From Heritagella sp051881655 (GTDB taxonomy: Bacteria; Bacillota; Clostridia; Oscillospirales; Acutalibacteraceae): 5,422 nucleotides of DNA. Each line of letters opens with the position of its first letter. Positions within the stretch are counted from its first letter, which is position 1. Positions 1 through 5,422 of this stretch are shown here, piece by piece. The stretch lies in the NCBI GenBank assembly GCA_051881655.1, contig JBJEQH010000002.1, positions 1 to 5,422 of the forward strand, given 5' to 3'. A program made the position numbers and the translations under genes. The notes below the pieces were generated by a model. The model ran no database searches. It had not been told where the DNA came from and saw nothing but the letters and a program-made list of their open reading frames with translations.

Positions 1-217
1 TGCCCCCGCTTTGCATATGCAGAAAGAAATCCTGCTGCCCCAGCAGAATCCCGCGCAGCTGCAAAAGCAGCGGGGCAATCTGCTGCTTCATATCCCCCCA
101 GCCGATACTGTCCCCGCCGAAGGGATACAGGCCGTACTGGGCATAAATCAGCAAAAACAGCGCCGTCACCGCGCCGGCCGATGCCGCCCCCCAGGCCCAT
201 CTTTTCCTTTTTGTCAT
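1..217 (-). CDS. YfhO-like multi-pass membrane protein, N-terminal 72 residues (runs off window)
   Basis: Only the first 72 codons are visible; the gene continues past base 1. It starts at ATG 217-215, preceded by AAAGGAG (229-223) with a 5-base gap, so the start is well supported although no other tool would list this short frame. The protein begins with a basic stretch (MTKRKR), followed by a hydrophobic segment at about residues 8-30 that looks like a first transmembrane helix. After it comes YGLYPFGGDSIGWGD and then a Gln- and Leu-rich stretch, ending in MQSGG. The pattern of a first helix, then YPFG, an Asp and Q(Q/Y) soon after it, matches the N-terminus of the YfhO family, large membrane proteins related to GT-C type glycosyltransferases and linked in some Gram-positives to lipoteichoic acid glycosylation. 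The family call is from memory of this pattern and rests on little sequence; substrate is unknown. It follows tyrS by 134 bases with a terminator between, so it is probably a separate transcription unit. Confidence 0.6.
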   Translation of the reverse strand, partial: MTKRKRWAWGAASAGAVTALFLLIYAQYGLYPFGGDSIGWGDMKQQIAPLLLQLRGILLGQQDFFLHMQSGG

Positions 218-248
218 GGTTTCTCCTTTCTCTTCTGCCAAACAACCG

Positions 249-275
249 GAATTCCCCCTCCAAAATGGGGAATTC
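249..275. repeat. Small palindrome with 9-bp arms in the yfhO-like leader
   Basis: GAATTCCCC (249-257) and GGGGAATTC (267-275) are perfect inverted repeats around a 9-base centre. It sits between the tyrS terminator and the ribosome binding site of the yfhO-like gene, 32 bases upstream of that start codon. No run of T follows on either strand (only a weak TTGTTT on the minus side), so it is a poor intrinsic terminator. It could be a structured 5' leader, a protein binding site, or a back-up stop; the sequence alone does not decide. Confidence 0.45.
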
Positions 276-278
276 TTC

Positions 279-341
279 AAAAACAAAGGAAGGGAAAAAC
301 AGAAAAACCCTCTTCTCTGTTTCTCCCTTTTGGCTTTGTTT
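279..341 (-). terminator. Probable intrinsic terminator of tyrS
   Basis: On the minus strand AAGGGAGAAACAGA (329-316) pairs with TCTGTTTTTCCCTT (303-290) as a 14-bp stem with one G-U pair around a 12-base loop. A further 8-bp stem, AAACAAAG (341-334) with CTTTGTTT (288-281), extends the base through a small asymmetric internal loop. The 3' arm runs into TTTGTTTTTG (287-278). The stem starts 10 bases after the tyrS stop codon. In the opposite strand the G-U pair becomes a C-A mismatch, which favours function in the minus-strand transcript. The stem is A/T-rich and long compared with typical terminators, so efficiency is uncertain. Confidence 0.7.
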
Positions 342-359
342 ATACCAGGGTTTATACCA
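338..359. repeat. 12-base tandem direct repeat across the tyrS stop codon
   Basis: The 10-base word GTTTATACCA occurs at 338-347 and again at 350-359 on the plus strand, a 12-base period. On the coding strand this reads TTG GTA TAA ACC CTG GTA TAA, so the repeat is in frame and provides two TAA stops four codons apart. It looks like a small slippage duplication at the end of the gene. Confidence 0.75.
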
Positions 360-1575
360 AGGCGACCTTGTGGAAAACTTTCTTTCCCTTGCGCAGGATC
401 AGCGCGTCGCCGTCAAAATCCGCCTGCGTCACCATCCGCTGCAGATCGGTGACCTTCTCGCTGCCCAGGGTGACGCCGCCCTGCTGCACCAGGCGCTTTC
501 CTTCCCCGCGGGAGGACGCCAGCTTCGTCTTCACCAGCAGATCCAGAATCGCGATGCCGTCGCCCAGCTCGTCCCGGCTGAGCTCGGTGGTAGGCATATG
601 CTCGCTGTCGCCGCCGCCCACAAACAGGGCCCGGGCGGCCGCCTGGGCCTTGTCGGCCTCTTCCTTGCCATGGATCAGCTTGGTCACTTCGTACGCCAGA
701 ATCTCCTTGGCCTTGTTCAGCTCGCTGCCCTGCCAGGTGTCCATCTCGCGGATCTGGTCCATGGGCAGGAAGGTGACAATGCGCATGCAGCGCATCACGT
801 CGGCATCCGCCACATTCCGCCAGTACTGATAGAACTCGTAGGGCGAGGTCTTGTTGGGATCCAGCCACAGGGCACCCTTTTCGGTTTTGCCCATTTTCTT
901 GCCCTCGCTGGTGGTCAGCAGGGTGAAGGTCATGGCCTCGACGCTCTTGCCGTCCTTGCGGCGGCACAGCTCCACGCCGCCGATCATGTTGCTCCACTGG
1001 TCGTCGCCGCCCAGCTGCATCTGGCAGCCGTACCGGCGGTTCAGCTCCAGGAAATCATAGCTCTGCATAATCATATAGTTCATCTCGAAGAACGACAGCC
1101 CGCGCTCCAGCCGCTGCTTGTAGCACTCGGCCGCCAGCATGCGGTTCACCGAGAAATGCACGCCGATCTCCCGCAGAAACTCGATATAGTTCAGATTCCG
1201 CAGCCAGTCGCCGTTGTTGGCGATAATCGCCTTCCCATCGCTGAAATCAATCAGACGGGACATCTGCTTTTTAAAGCACTCGATGTTGTGGTCGATGGTC
1301 TCGACGGTCATCATTTTGCGCATATCCGTCTTGCCGGTGGGATCGCCGATCATCGCCGTGCCGCCGCCAAACAGCGCAATGGGGCGGTGCCCGGCGCGCT
1401 GCATATGGGCCATGGCCATAATCGGGACAAAATGCCCCACATGCAGACTGTCCGCCGTGGGATCAAACCCCACATAGAACGTAATCTTTTCGTCGTCCAG
1501 CAGATGGCGCACGGCTTCTTCGTTGGTGACCTGTGCAATCAGGCCGCGCTCTTTCAAATCCTCGTAAACACCCAT
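352..1575 (-). CDS. tyrS: Tyrosyl-tRNA synthetase
   Basis: A 407-residue class I aminoacyl-tRNA synthetase that activates tyrosine with ATP and charges tRNA-Tyr in the cytosol. The catalytic Rossmann domain shows YVGFDPT (34-40, with the tyrosine-site Tyr34), the HIGH-type motif HVGH (45-48), IGDPTGK (76-82), and the tyrosine-recognition set Tyr167, Gln171 and Asp174, equivalent to Tyr169/Gln173/Asp176 of the Geobacillus enzyme. LGGDDQWSN (188-196) and the KMSKS-type loop KMGKT (227-231) are intact. An anticodon-binding helical region follows, then a C-terminal S4 RNA-binding domain at about 340-405. Length is normal for the bacterial TyrS family. The open frame extends further upstream, but that part is the T-box leader; ATG 1575-1573 is the first codon after AAGGAA (1590-1585, 9-base gap) and gives the usual N-terminus MGVYEDLKERG. 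Expression is controlled by its own promoter and T-box. Fully confident of function. Confidence 0.98.
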   Translation of the reverse strand: MGVYEDLKERGLIAQVTNEEAVRHLLDDEKITFYVGFDPTADSLHVGHFVPIMAMAHMQRAGHRPIALFGGGTAMIGDPTGKTDMRKMMTVETIDHNIECFKKQMSRLIDFSDGKAIIANNGDWLRNLNYIEFLREIGVHFSVNRMLAAECYKQRLERGLSFFEMNYMIMQSYDFLELNRRYGCQMQLGGDDQWSNMIGGVELCRRKDGKSVEAMTFTLLTTSEGKKMGKTEKGALWLDPNKTSPYEFYQYWRNVADADVMRCMRIVTFLPMDQIREMDTWQGSELNKAKEILAYEVTKLIHGKEEADKAQAAARALFVGGGDSEHMPTTELSRDELGDGIAILDLLVKTKLASSRGEGKRLVQQGGVTLGSEKVTDLQRMVTQADFDGDALILRKGKKVFHKVALV

Positions 1576-1584
1576 TTTCGTACA

Positions 1585-1595
1585 TTCCTTCCTTT
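1585..1595 (-). promoter_or_regulatory. tyrS ribosome binding site
   Basis: AAAGGAAGGAA on the minus strand, 9 bases before ATG 1575. It decides the start of tyrS: the reading frame is open for another 35 codons upstream, but those codons lie in the T-box terminator and leader. An out-of-frame ATG (1586-1584) lies at the edge of this site and is too close to be used. Confidence 0.8.
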
Positions 1596-1631
1596 CCTGA
1601 ATCAAACGGCAGGGCGGCTGGAAAAAGAAAA

Positions 1632-1661
1632 GCCCCCTGCATCCTGTTGCATGCAGAGGGC
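1632..1661 (-). terminator. T-box intrinsic terminator (off state)
   Basis: GCCCTCTGCAT (1661-1651) pairs with ATGCAGGGGGC (1642-1632) in an 11-bp stem with one G-U pair and an 8-base loop; TTTTCTTTTT (1631-1622) follows directly. Its 5' arm shares 1661-1656 with the 3' strand of the antiterminator, so the two structures exclude each other. It ends about 46 bases before the tyrS start. Confidence 0.95.
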
Positions 1662-1683
1662 GGAAAATCCGCGGTACCACCTC
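1656..1683 (-). promoter_or_regulatory. T-box antiterminator with tRNA acceptor-end bulge
   Basis: GAGG (1683-1680) pairs with CCTC (1659-1656), and GCGG (1672-1669) with CCGC (1663-1660) around the loop ATTTT. Between the two helices is the canonical 7-base bulge UGGUACC (1679-1673). UGGU is complementary to an ACCA tRNA 3' end, so it predicts an A discriminator base, as bacterial tRNA-Tyr has. Confidence 0.93.
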
Positions 1684-1797
1684 AGTTCACCGATGCCTCA
1701 CAGCACCGGCCTCACGGGTACAGTCATACCCTTGTGCTTTAACGCGCACACACGGCCCGTCGCCTACTCGTTTCCTTTCAGCCGGCAGCTCCGGAAT

Positions 1798-1800
1798 GTA
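1798..1800 (-). promoter_or_regulatory. T-box specifier codon UAC (tyrosine)
   Basis: On the minus strand the specifier-loop segment GAAATACATTCC places UAC after GAAA and before A, where T-box leaders carry the codon that pairs with the tRNA anticodon. UAC decodes tyrosine and matches the gene controlled. Confidence 0.88.
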
Positions 1801-1893
1801 TTTCGGGGCCTCCACGCAGCTGCTTCCACCCGCCGCAGCTTCTCTTGGCCGTGGGAATACCCGTACTTCTTTCCTTCTTCGCCTGTACGTTTG

Positions 1894-1921
1894 ATTATAA
1901 CACGGGGAGAAAAAAAGTCAA
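1894..1921 (-). promoter_or_regulatory. Sigma-A promoter of the tyrS transcript
   Basis: TTGACT (1921-1916) and a perfect TATAAT (1899-1894) are separated by 16 bp, with a run of seven T in the spacer. The expected start point is near 1886-1887, just upstream of T-box Stem I. The -35 box covers the recN stop codon TGA (1920-1918), so recN coding sequence and the tyrS promoter overlap. Confidence 0.9.
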
Positions 1922-3594
1922 GCGCCGTTTTCCCCCATTTTCAGCATTTCTTCGGCATTCTGCAGCAGAATCGGGGTCAGCTCGCCGCCGCTGATCAGGC
2001 GGGCGATCTGACGCACGCGCTCCTCCCGGCTGAGGGGCTGCACGCGGGTGTAGGTTTTGCCGTCCTCCACTTCCTTGCGGATCCAGAACTGGTGGTGGGC
2101 CATGGCCGCAATCTGCGCGGTGTGGGTCACGCACAGCACCTGCACATTTTCGGCCACCTCTCGCAGCTTCTGCCCCACCTTGCGGGCGGCGCTTCCGCTG
2201 ATCCCGGCGTCCACCTCGTCGAAAATCATGGTGTCCACCGGGTCGTGACAGGCCAGCACCGTCTTCAGGGCCAGCATAATCCGGGACAGTTCGCCCCCCG
2301 ACGCAATTTTCGACAGGGGCTTGGGCTCTTCGCCCGGGTTGGTGGAGATCAAAAACTGGATGCGGTCACAGCCGTACTCATTGAGCGGACAGCGCACCTG
2401 CTCCACCCGGAAGCACACCCCCGGCATATCCAGAAACGCCAGCTCCTGCGAAACGCGGCGGGTCAGCTCCAGCGCGGCATCCCGCCGGCGGTGGGACAGC
2501 TCGCGGGCCAGGGCAATGGCCTGCGCCTTTTTCTCCTCAAACTGCGCCTGCAGCCTTTCCAGTTCCTCGTCGGCGTGCTCGATGGCGAGGAGCTCTCTTT
2601 TCGCCTTCTCCAGATAGGCGAGCATCTCCTCCTCGGTGCGGCCGTATTTCAGCCCCAGCCGGTACAGGACATCCAGCCGCTCCTCCACCCGGGCCATCTC
2701 CTCCGGGTCAAAGCAAAGCAGCCCGGAAAACCGCCCTTCCTCCTCCGAGAGGGCCTGCAGATCGTAGTAGCAGCTGCGCAGCTGGGCCGCCCAGGCTTCC
2801 GCCTGCGGCAAAAAGCGCGCGGCCTCCTCGGCGGCATCGGCGGCCTGCTGCAAAAGCTCCACGGCCCCGGGCTCTTCGCCGCCCTGCAGCGCCTCCCGGC
2901 AGCGGTGAAGCTGCCCGGCCATCTTCTCGCTGTTGCGGAACAGGGTCCGCTTTTGCTGCAGCTGCTCCTGCTCGCCCACCGTCACGGCGCCGTTTTCCAG
3001 CTCCTCGATCTCGTACCGCAGCAAATCCGCCCGGCGGGACTTCTCCTCCTCGTCGGTCAGCAGGGCATCCATGCTCTTCTGCACGGCCCGCAGCTCCCCG
3101 TACACCTGCCGGTACTGCTGCCGCAGGGGCTCCAGTTGCCCCATGGCGTCCACATAGCCGCGGTGCTGCTCTTTATCCAGCAGCTCGTAGCTCTCGTGCT
3201 GGCCGTGAATCGTCAGCAGCCGGGCTCCTGCCGCCGCCAGCACCGCCACCGTGACCGGCCGCATGTTGATCCGGCACAGGCTTTTCCCCCCTGCGCGGAT
3301 TTCCCGCTGCAGGATCAGCGTATCCTCTTCCTCCGGAACGGGAACGCCCTGCTCCTCCAGCTCCGCCGCCAGAGAACCGGGAATCCTCTCGAAAACCGCC
3401 GTCACACAGGCCGATTTCGCCCCGGTGCGGATCAGATCCCGGGAGATCCTTCCGCCCAGAACCGCGTGGATGGAATCAATCAGGATGGATTTACCGGCGC
3501 CCGTTTCGCCGGTCAGCACGGTCATTCCCCGGGAAAAATCCACGTCCGCCCGTTCGATGACCGCGATATTCTCAATGGTCAAATGTGTGAGCAT
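1918..3594 (-). CDS. recN: DNA repair protein RecN
   Basis: A 558-residue SMC-like ATPase that acts early in double-strand break repair and recombination on the nucleoid. The N-terminal ATPase half has MLTHLTIENIAVIE, Walker A GETGAGKS (29-36) and the Q-loop region HGQHE (130-134). The middle, about 150-380, is rich in Glu, Gln, Arg and Leu and is the two-armed coiled coil. The C-terminal half has the ABC signature ASGGELSR (431-438), Walker B with MIFDEVDAGISG (456-467) and the H-loop His491 in VTHTAQIA. Length is normal for RecN and all motifs are intact. ATG 3594-3592 is preceded by AGGTG (3607-3603, 8-base gap), which overlaps the argR stop codon; only 7 bases separate the genes. recN is the last gene of the tlyA-nadK-argR-recN string. 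In many bacteria recN is damage-induced, but no LexA-type site is seen directly in front of it here. Confidence 0.98.
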   Translation of the reverse strand: MLTHLTIENIAVIERADVDFSRGMTVLTGETGAGKSILIDSIHAVLGGRISRDLIRTGAKSACVTAVFERIPGSLAAELEEQGVPVPEEEDTLILQREIRAGGKSLCRINMRPVTVAVLAAAGARLLTIHGQHESYELLDKEQHRGYVDAMGQLEPLRQQYRQVYGELRAVQKSMDALLTDEEEKSRRADLLRYEIEELENGAVTVGEQEQLQQKRTLFRNSEKMAGQLHRCREALQGGEEPGAVELLQQAADAAEEAARFLPQAEAWAAQLRSCYYDLQALSEEEGRFSGLLCFDPEEMARVEERLDVLYRLGLKYGRTEEEMLAYLEKAKRELLAIEHADEELERLQAQFEEKKAQAIALARELSHRRRDAALELTRRVSQELAFLDMPGVCFRVEQVRCPLNEYGCDRIQFLISTNPGEEPKPLSKIASGGELSRIMLALKTVLACHDPVDTMIFDEVDAGISGSAARKVGQKLREVAENVQVLCVTHTAQIAAMAHHQFWIRKEVEDGKTYTRVQPLSREERVRQIARLISGGELTPILLQNAEEMLKMGENGA

Positions 3595-3601
3595 TGCCGT
3601 A

Positions 3602-4057
3602 TCACCTGCCCGCCAGCAGTTTTTTCAGGCCCCCCTGCATATTCAGGGCGTCGTCCTCGGTGCGGCAGGCGATGAAAACCGTGTCATCCCCGGCCAGCGT
3701 TCCGACCGTGCCCTTCCAATGGGTGGAGTCGATGGCCGCACAGACCGCCTGGGCCATGCCGGTCATGCACTTTACCACCAGGAGGTTCCCGGCCGCCTCG
3801 ATGGAGAGGATGGAATCGGCGAACAGCGTGAGAAACTTGGTGGAAACCCCCGGATTGCTCTCCTGCCCGGTGGAATAGTGGTACCGGCCCTCGCTGCTCA
3901 GGGTTTTGATCAGCCGCAGCTCCTTGATATCCCGGGAAACTGTGGCCTGGGTCACGTCGTAACCGGCTTCGCGCAGGCAGCGCAGCAGCTCCTCCTGCGT
4001 GTCAATATCTTTTTCCCGGATCAGTTCCAGAATTTTGGCGTGGCGTCTTGTTTTCAT
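3602..4057 (-). CDS. argR: Arginine repressor ArgR
   Basis: A 151-residue DNA-binding regulator that, with L-arginine as corepressor, controls arginine synthesis and breakdown genes. The N-terminal winged helix-turn-helix (about 1-65) contains the recognition segment TQATVSRDIKELRL (36-49) with the conserved Ser-Arg pair. The C-terminal domain (about 75-151) forms the hexamer and binds arginine; its signature GTLAGDDTVFIA (119-130) carries the Asp124-Asp125 pair equivalent to the ligand-binding aspartates of the E. coli protein. Length is typical. ATG 4057-4055 lies 3 bases after the nadK stop and is served by AAAGGAG (4074-4068) inside the nadK 3' end. Its place beside recN is common in Firmicutes and says little about its target genes; no arginine biosynthetic gene is in the window. 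I did not identify an ARG box. Confidence 0.97.
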   Translation of the reverse strand: MKTRRHAKILELIREKDIDTQEELLRCLREAGYDVTQATVSRDIKELRLIKTLSSEGRYHYSTGQESNPGVSTKFLTLFADSILSIEAAGNLLVVKCMTGMAQAVCAAIDSTHWKGTVGTLAGDDTVFIACRTEDDALNMQGGLKKLLAGR

Positions 4058-4060
4058 GTT

Positions 4061-4912
4061 TCACAGTCTCCTTTCGGCCAGCTTGTCATTGACAACCTGA
4101 TAAAAATTTTTGTGATTCAGCCGGATGATTCCCGCCGTAAGGGGGGAGCGCCGGATGGTGACCGGCACCGCCGAGCGGATGGGCAGGATGGTCTCGCCGT
4201 CCAGCGACAGAAGAATCTCCTCCTCGCTGCCGCAGTGGGCCCGGGCGCACAGCGTTGCATCGCCCCCGAACACAACCGGACGGGTAAACAGAGAGTGCGG
4301 GCAGATCGGCACCAGGCCGATGCAGTCCAGCGAGGGATCCACCACCGGTCCGCCGGCCGAGAGGAAATAGGCCGTGCTGCCCGTGGGGGTGGAAACAATC
4401 AGGCCATCGGCCCGGTAATTGCAGATGCTCTCGTTATTGAGCAGCACCTCCAGGTCCAGAATGTGGGAATACGTACCGCGGGAGAGAACCGCATCGTTGA
4501 GCACCGAATAGTGCCGCTCCTCCCCGCCGATGGACACATCCAGCATCATGCGCTTCTCCACCGTGTAGGCGCCCTGCACCAGCTTTTCCAGCTGGTCCAG
4601 CTCGTGGCGCTCCAGCGTGGCCACAAACCCCAGCCGGCCCACGTTGATGCCCAATACGGCTTTCCCGTACTGCGCCGCACCTTTTGCCACCTGGATGATC
4701 GTGCCGTCGCCGCCCACGGCGATCAACACATCGCCCTGCCGGTACAGCTCTTCTTCGCTGTCCACAAAGCGCACCCGGGGATCCTCGAAAACGGTGCGCA
4801 TCTCCTTCTGCATCAGCACCGGGGCGCCCAGGGCGTCCATCTTGGCGATCAGCGTGCGGGTACAGCGCTCGGTTTCCAGTTTATCCAGATTGGGAACAAC
4901 CGCCGCGATCAT
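4061..4912 (-). CDS. nadK: NAD kinase
   Basis: A 283-residue cytosolic enzyme (also called PpnK) that phosphorylates NAD at the 2' position to make NADP, the only route to NADP in most bacteria. Family motifs are present in order: GGDGT (67-71) with the catalytic Asp69, GRLGF (92-96), the NAD-contacting pair Asn139-Asp140 in VLNDAV, TPTGSTAY (175-182), CPHSL (204-208) and SLDGE (236-240). Length is typical. The start ATG 4912-4910 overlaps the tlyA stop TGA by 4 bases (ATGA), with GGGGGGT (4927-4921) as a G-rich ribosome binding sequence, so translation is probably coupled to tlyA. The Asn-Asp pair replaces the commoner Asn-Glu; this is a known conservative variant in the family. No sign of damage. 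Confidence 0.97.
   Translation of the reverse strand: MIAAVVPNLDKLETERCTRTLIAKMDALGAPVLMQKEMRTVFEDPRVRFVDSEEELYRQGDVLIAVGGDGTIIQVAKGAAQYGKAVLGINVGRLGFVATLERHELDQLEKLVQGAYTVEKRMMLDVSIGGEERHYSVLNDAVLSRGTYSHILDLEVLLNNESICNYRADGLIVSTPTGSTAYFLSAGGPVVDPSLDCIGLVPICPHSLFTRPVVFGGDATLCARAHCGSEEEILLSLDGETILPIRSAVPVTIRRSPLTAGIIRLNHKNFYQVVNDKLAERRL
4068..4074 (-). promoter_or_regulatory. argR ribosome binding site
   Basis: AAAGGAG inside the last codons of nadK, 10 bases before the argR ATG. It confirms the argR start and shows that argR is translated independently within a polycistronic message. Confidence 0.75.
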
Positions 4913-5422
4913 CGTCCGGCACCCCCCAGTTCTTCATGGGAGAGCCGCACTAATTCTGCCGGGGAAACCGGCACACAGGACGGCTCTGCCTCTTTCTTTA
5001 CATACAGCAGGTATTCGATATTCCCCTCCGGCCCCTTAATGGGGGAGAAGGTCAGCCCCCGCACGGAAAAGCCGATGGTCTGCACAAAGGATACGATTTT
5101 CTCCACCACCTGGGTGTGAACCTCCGGGTCGCGCACGACCCCCTTTTTCCCCACCTTGTCTCTTCCCGCCTCGAACTGGGGCTTGATCAGGCAGACGCCC
5201 TCGCCCCCGTCCCGCAGAAAGCGGTGGACCACCGGCAGTACCAGGGTCAGGGAGATAAACGACACATCCACGCTGAAAAAATCGCAGGGCTCGGGCACCT
5301 GCTCCGGGGTGAGGTAGCGCACGTTGGTGCGCTCCAGATTGACCACCCGCTCATCCTGGCGCAGCGCCCAGGCCAGCTGGCCGTAGCCCACATCGATGCT
5401 GTATACCCGTTTGGCGCCGTTC
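4909..5422 (-). CDS. tlyA: TlyA family rRNA 2'-O-methyltransferase, C-terminal part (N-terminus outside window)
   Basis: The last 170 or so codons of a gene entering from base 5422; the N-terminal S4 RNA-binding domain and the first glycine-rich SAM motif lie outside. The visible part is the Rossmann-like FtsJ-type methyltransferase domain: NGAKRVYSIDVGYGQLAWAL at the window edge (SAM-binding region), ERTNVRYL, VDVSFISL with the conserved Asp, and IKPQFEAG with the conserved Lys and Glu of the K-D-K-E catalytic set. TlyA proteins methylate ribose 2'-OH groups of rRNA (C1920 of 23S, and in some lineages C1409 of 16S) and are often misnamed hemolysins. A GTG at 5391-5389 is an internal Val, not the start, because the family sequence continues upstream of it. 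The stop TGA (4911-4909) overlaps the nadK start. The C-terminal tail after LLYVKK is not conserved as far as I can tell. Confidence 0.95.
   Translation of the reverse strand, partial: NGAKRVYSIDVGYGQLAWALRQDERVVNLERTNVRYLTPEQVPEPCDFFSVDVSFISLTLVLPVVHRFLRDGGEGVCLIKPQFEAGRDKVGKKGVVRDPEVHTQVVEKIVSFVQTIGFSVRGLTFSPIKGPEGNIEYLLYVKKEAEPSCVPVSPAELVRLSHEELGGAGR

Larger units (their letters stand above)
1621..1886 (-). ncRNA. Tyrosine-specific T-box leader (riboswitch) of tyrS
   Basis: A cis-acting leader that senses uncharged tRNA-Tyr and allows tyrS transcription when charging is low. Stem I opens with AAGGAAAGAAGTAC like the T-box consensus. It has the AGAGA motif (1845-1841) and a distal hairpin AGCTGC/GCAGCT (1840-1835 with 1823-1818) holding GGTGGAA-type loop sequence, closed below by GGCC/GGCC (1850-1847 with 1810-1807). 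The specifier loop reads CCGAAATACATTCC; UAC (1800-1798) is a tyrosine codon and is followed by the usual purine. AGTAGGCGACGGG marks the downstream linker. Two hairpins follow: GGGTA/TACCC (1731-1716) and CCGGTGC/GCATCGG (1709-1690). The leader ends with the T-box sequence GAGGTGGTACCGCGG (1683-1669) and a terminator. The specifier matches the downstream gene, which makes the identification very strong. The 5' end is inferred from the promoter. Confidence 0.96.

Noticed and set aside
339..356. Two TATAAA words as -10 boxes for the yfhO-like gene
   Set aside because: No fitting -35 element lies 16-18 bp upstream of either copy, and the following hairpin would stop such a transcript.
11..829. 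272-codon open frame on the plus strand
   Set aside because: It lies antisense to the yfhO-like start and the tyrS 3' end, is of odd composition, and spans the terminator hairpin.
1576..1680. N-terminal extension of tyrS by 35 codons
   Set aside because: These bases form the T-box terminator and the tyrS ribosome binding site; the extension does not resemble any TyrS N-terminus.
1600..1896. 9-base inverted repeat AATCAAACG at 1600-1608 against its complement at 1888-1896
   Set aside because: The distal copy lies mostly upstream of the predicted transcript start, so it cannot pair in the RNA, and a match of this length is plausible by chance here.
1905..1943. Possible terminator for recN (GGGG/CCCC pairing around the T-run after the stop)
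   Set aside because: The stem is only 4-5 bp plus a mismatch, the T-run is inside the loop rather than after the stem, and no T-tract follows. The T-run is better read as promoter spacer.
181..3675. 1,164-codon open frame on the plus strand
   Set aside because: It is antisense, aligned codon for codon, to tyrS and recN, which have clear family motifs; it also runs through the T-box leader. The product is a low-complexity His/Gln/Leu/Ala-rich string with no recognisable domain, and no good ribosome binding site was seen.
3251..5119. 622-codon open frame on the plus strand
   Set aside because: It is the antisense register of argR and nadK and also crosses recN and tlyA. It is explained by codon avoidance and has no domain pattern.
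4909..5391. GTG at 5391 as start of a short 160-residue protein
   Set aside because: The TlyA-type sequence continues in frame to the window edge, so this GTG is an internal valine.

Overview
The window is a compact, bacterial chromosomal segment with every supported gene on the minus strand. Reading in the direction of transcription (high to low coordinates) the order is: 3' part of tlyA, nadK, argR, recN, then a promoter and a tyrosine-type T-box leader, tyrS, a terminator, and the first 72 codons of a YfhO-like membrane protein. Base composition is high in G+C (clearly above half by eye, not counted). The tlyA-nadK-argR-recN order, together with a T-box in front of tyrS, points to a high-GC member of the Firmicutes class Clostridia, most likely the Ruminococcaceae/Oscillospiraceae; the genus cannot be told from this sequence.

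Region 1 (about 1918-5422) is a tightly packed operon. tlyA and nadK overlap by 4 bases (ATGA), nadK and argR are 3 bases apart, and argR and recN are 7 bases apart, with each ribosome binding site inside the 3' end of the preceding gene. The products are an rRNA methyltransferase, NAD kinase (NADPH supply), the arginine repressor, and the RecN repair ATPase. They share no single pathway; this is a conserved clostridial gene string rather than a metabolic unit. Its promoter lies outside the window.

Region 2 (about 1576-1921) is regulatory. A near-consensus sigma-A promoter (TTGACT, 16 bp, TATAAT) has its -35 box laid over the recN stop codon. The transcript then carries a full T-box: Stem I with AGAGA motif, a UAC (Tyr) specifier, further hairpins, an antiterminator with the UGGUACC bulge, and a mutually exclusive intrinsic terminator. 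Uncharged tRNA-Tyr should therefore switch on tyrS.

Region 3 (1-1575) holds tyrS with intact catalytic motifs and S4 domain, a long imperfect hairpin with a T-rich tail just after its stop codon, a second small palindrome, and the start of the YfhO-like gene running off the window edge.

Nothing here looks like a mobile element, CRISPR array, phage or tRNA/rRNA gene. The long open frames on the plus strand are antisense shadows explained by avoidance of TTA, CTA and TCA codons. I found no undescribed system; the points of interest are regulatory architecture.
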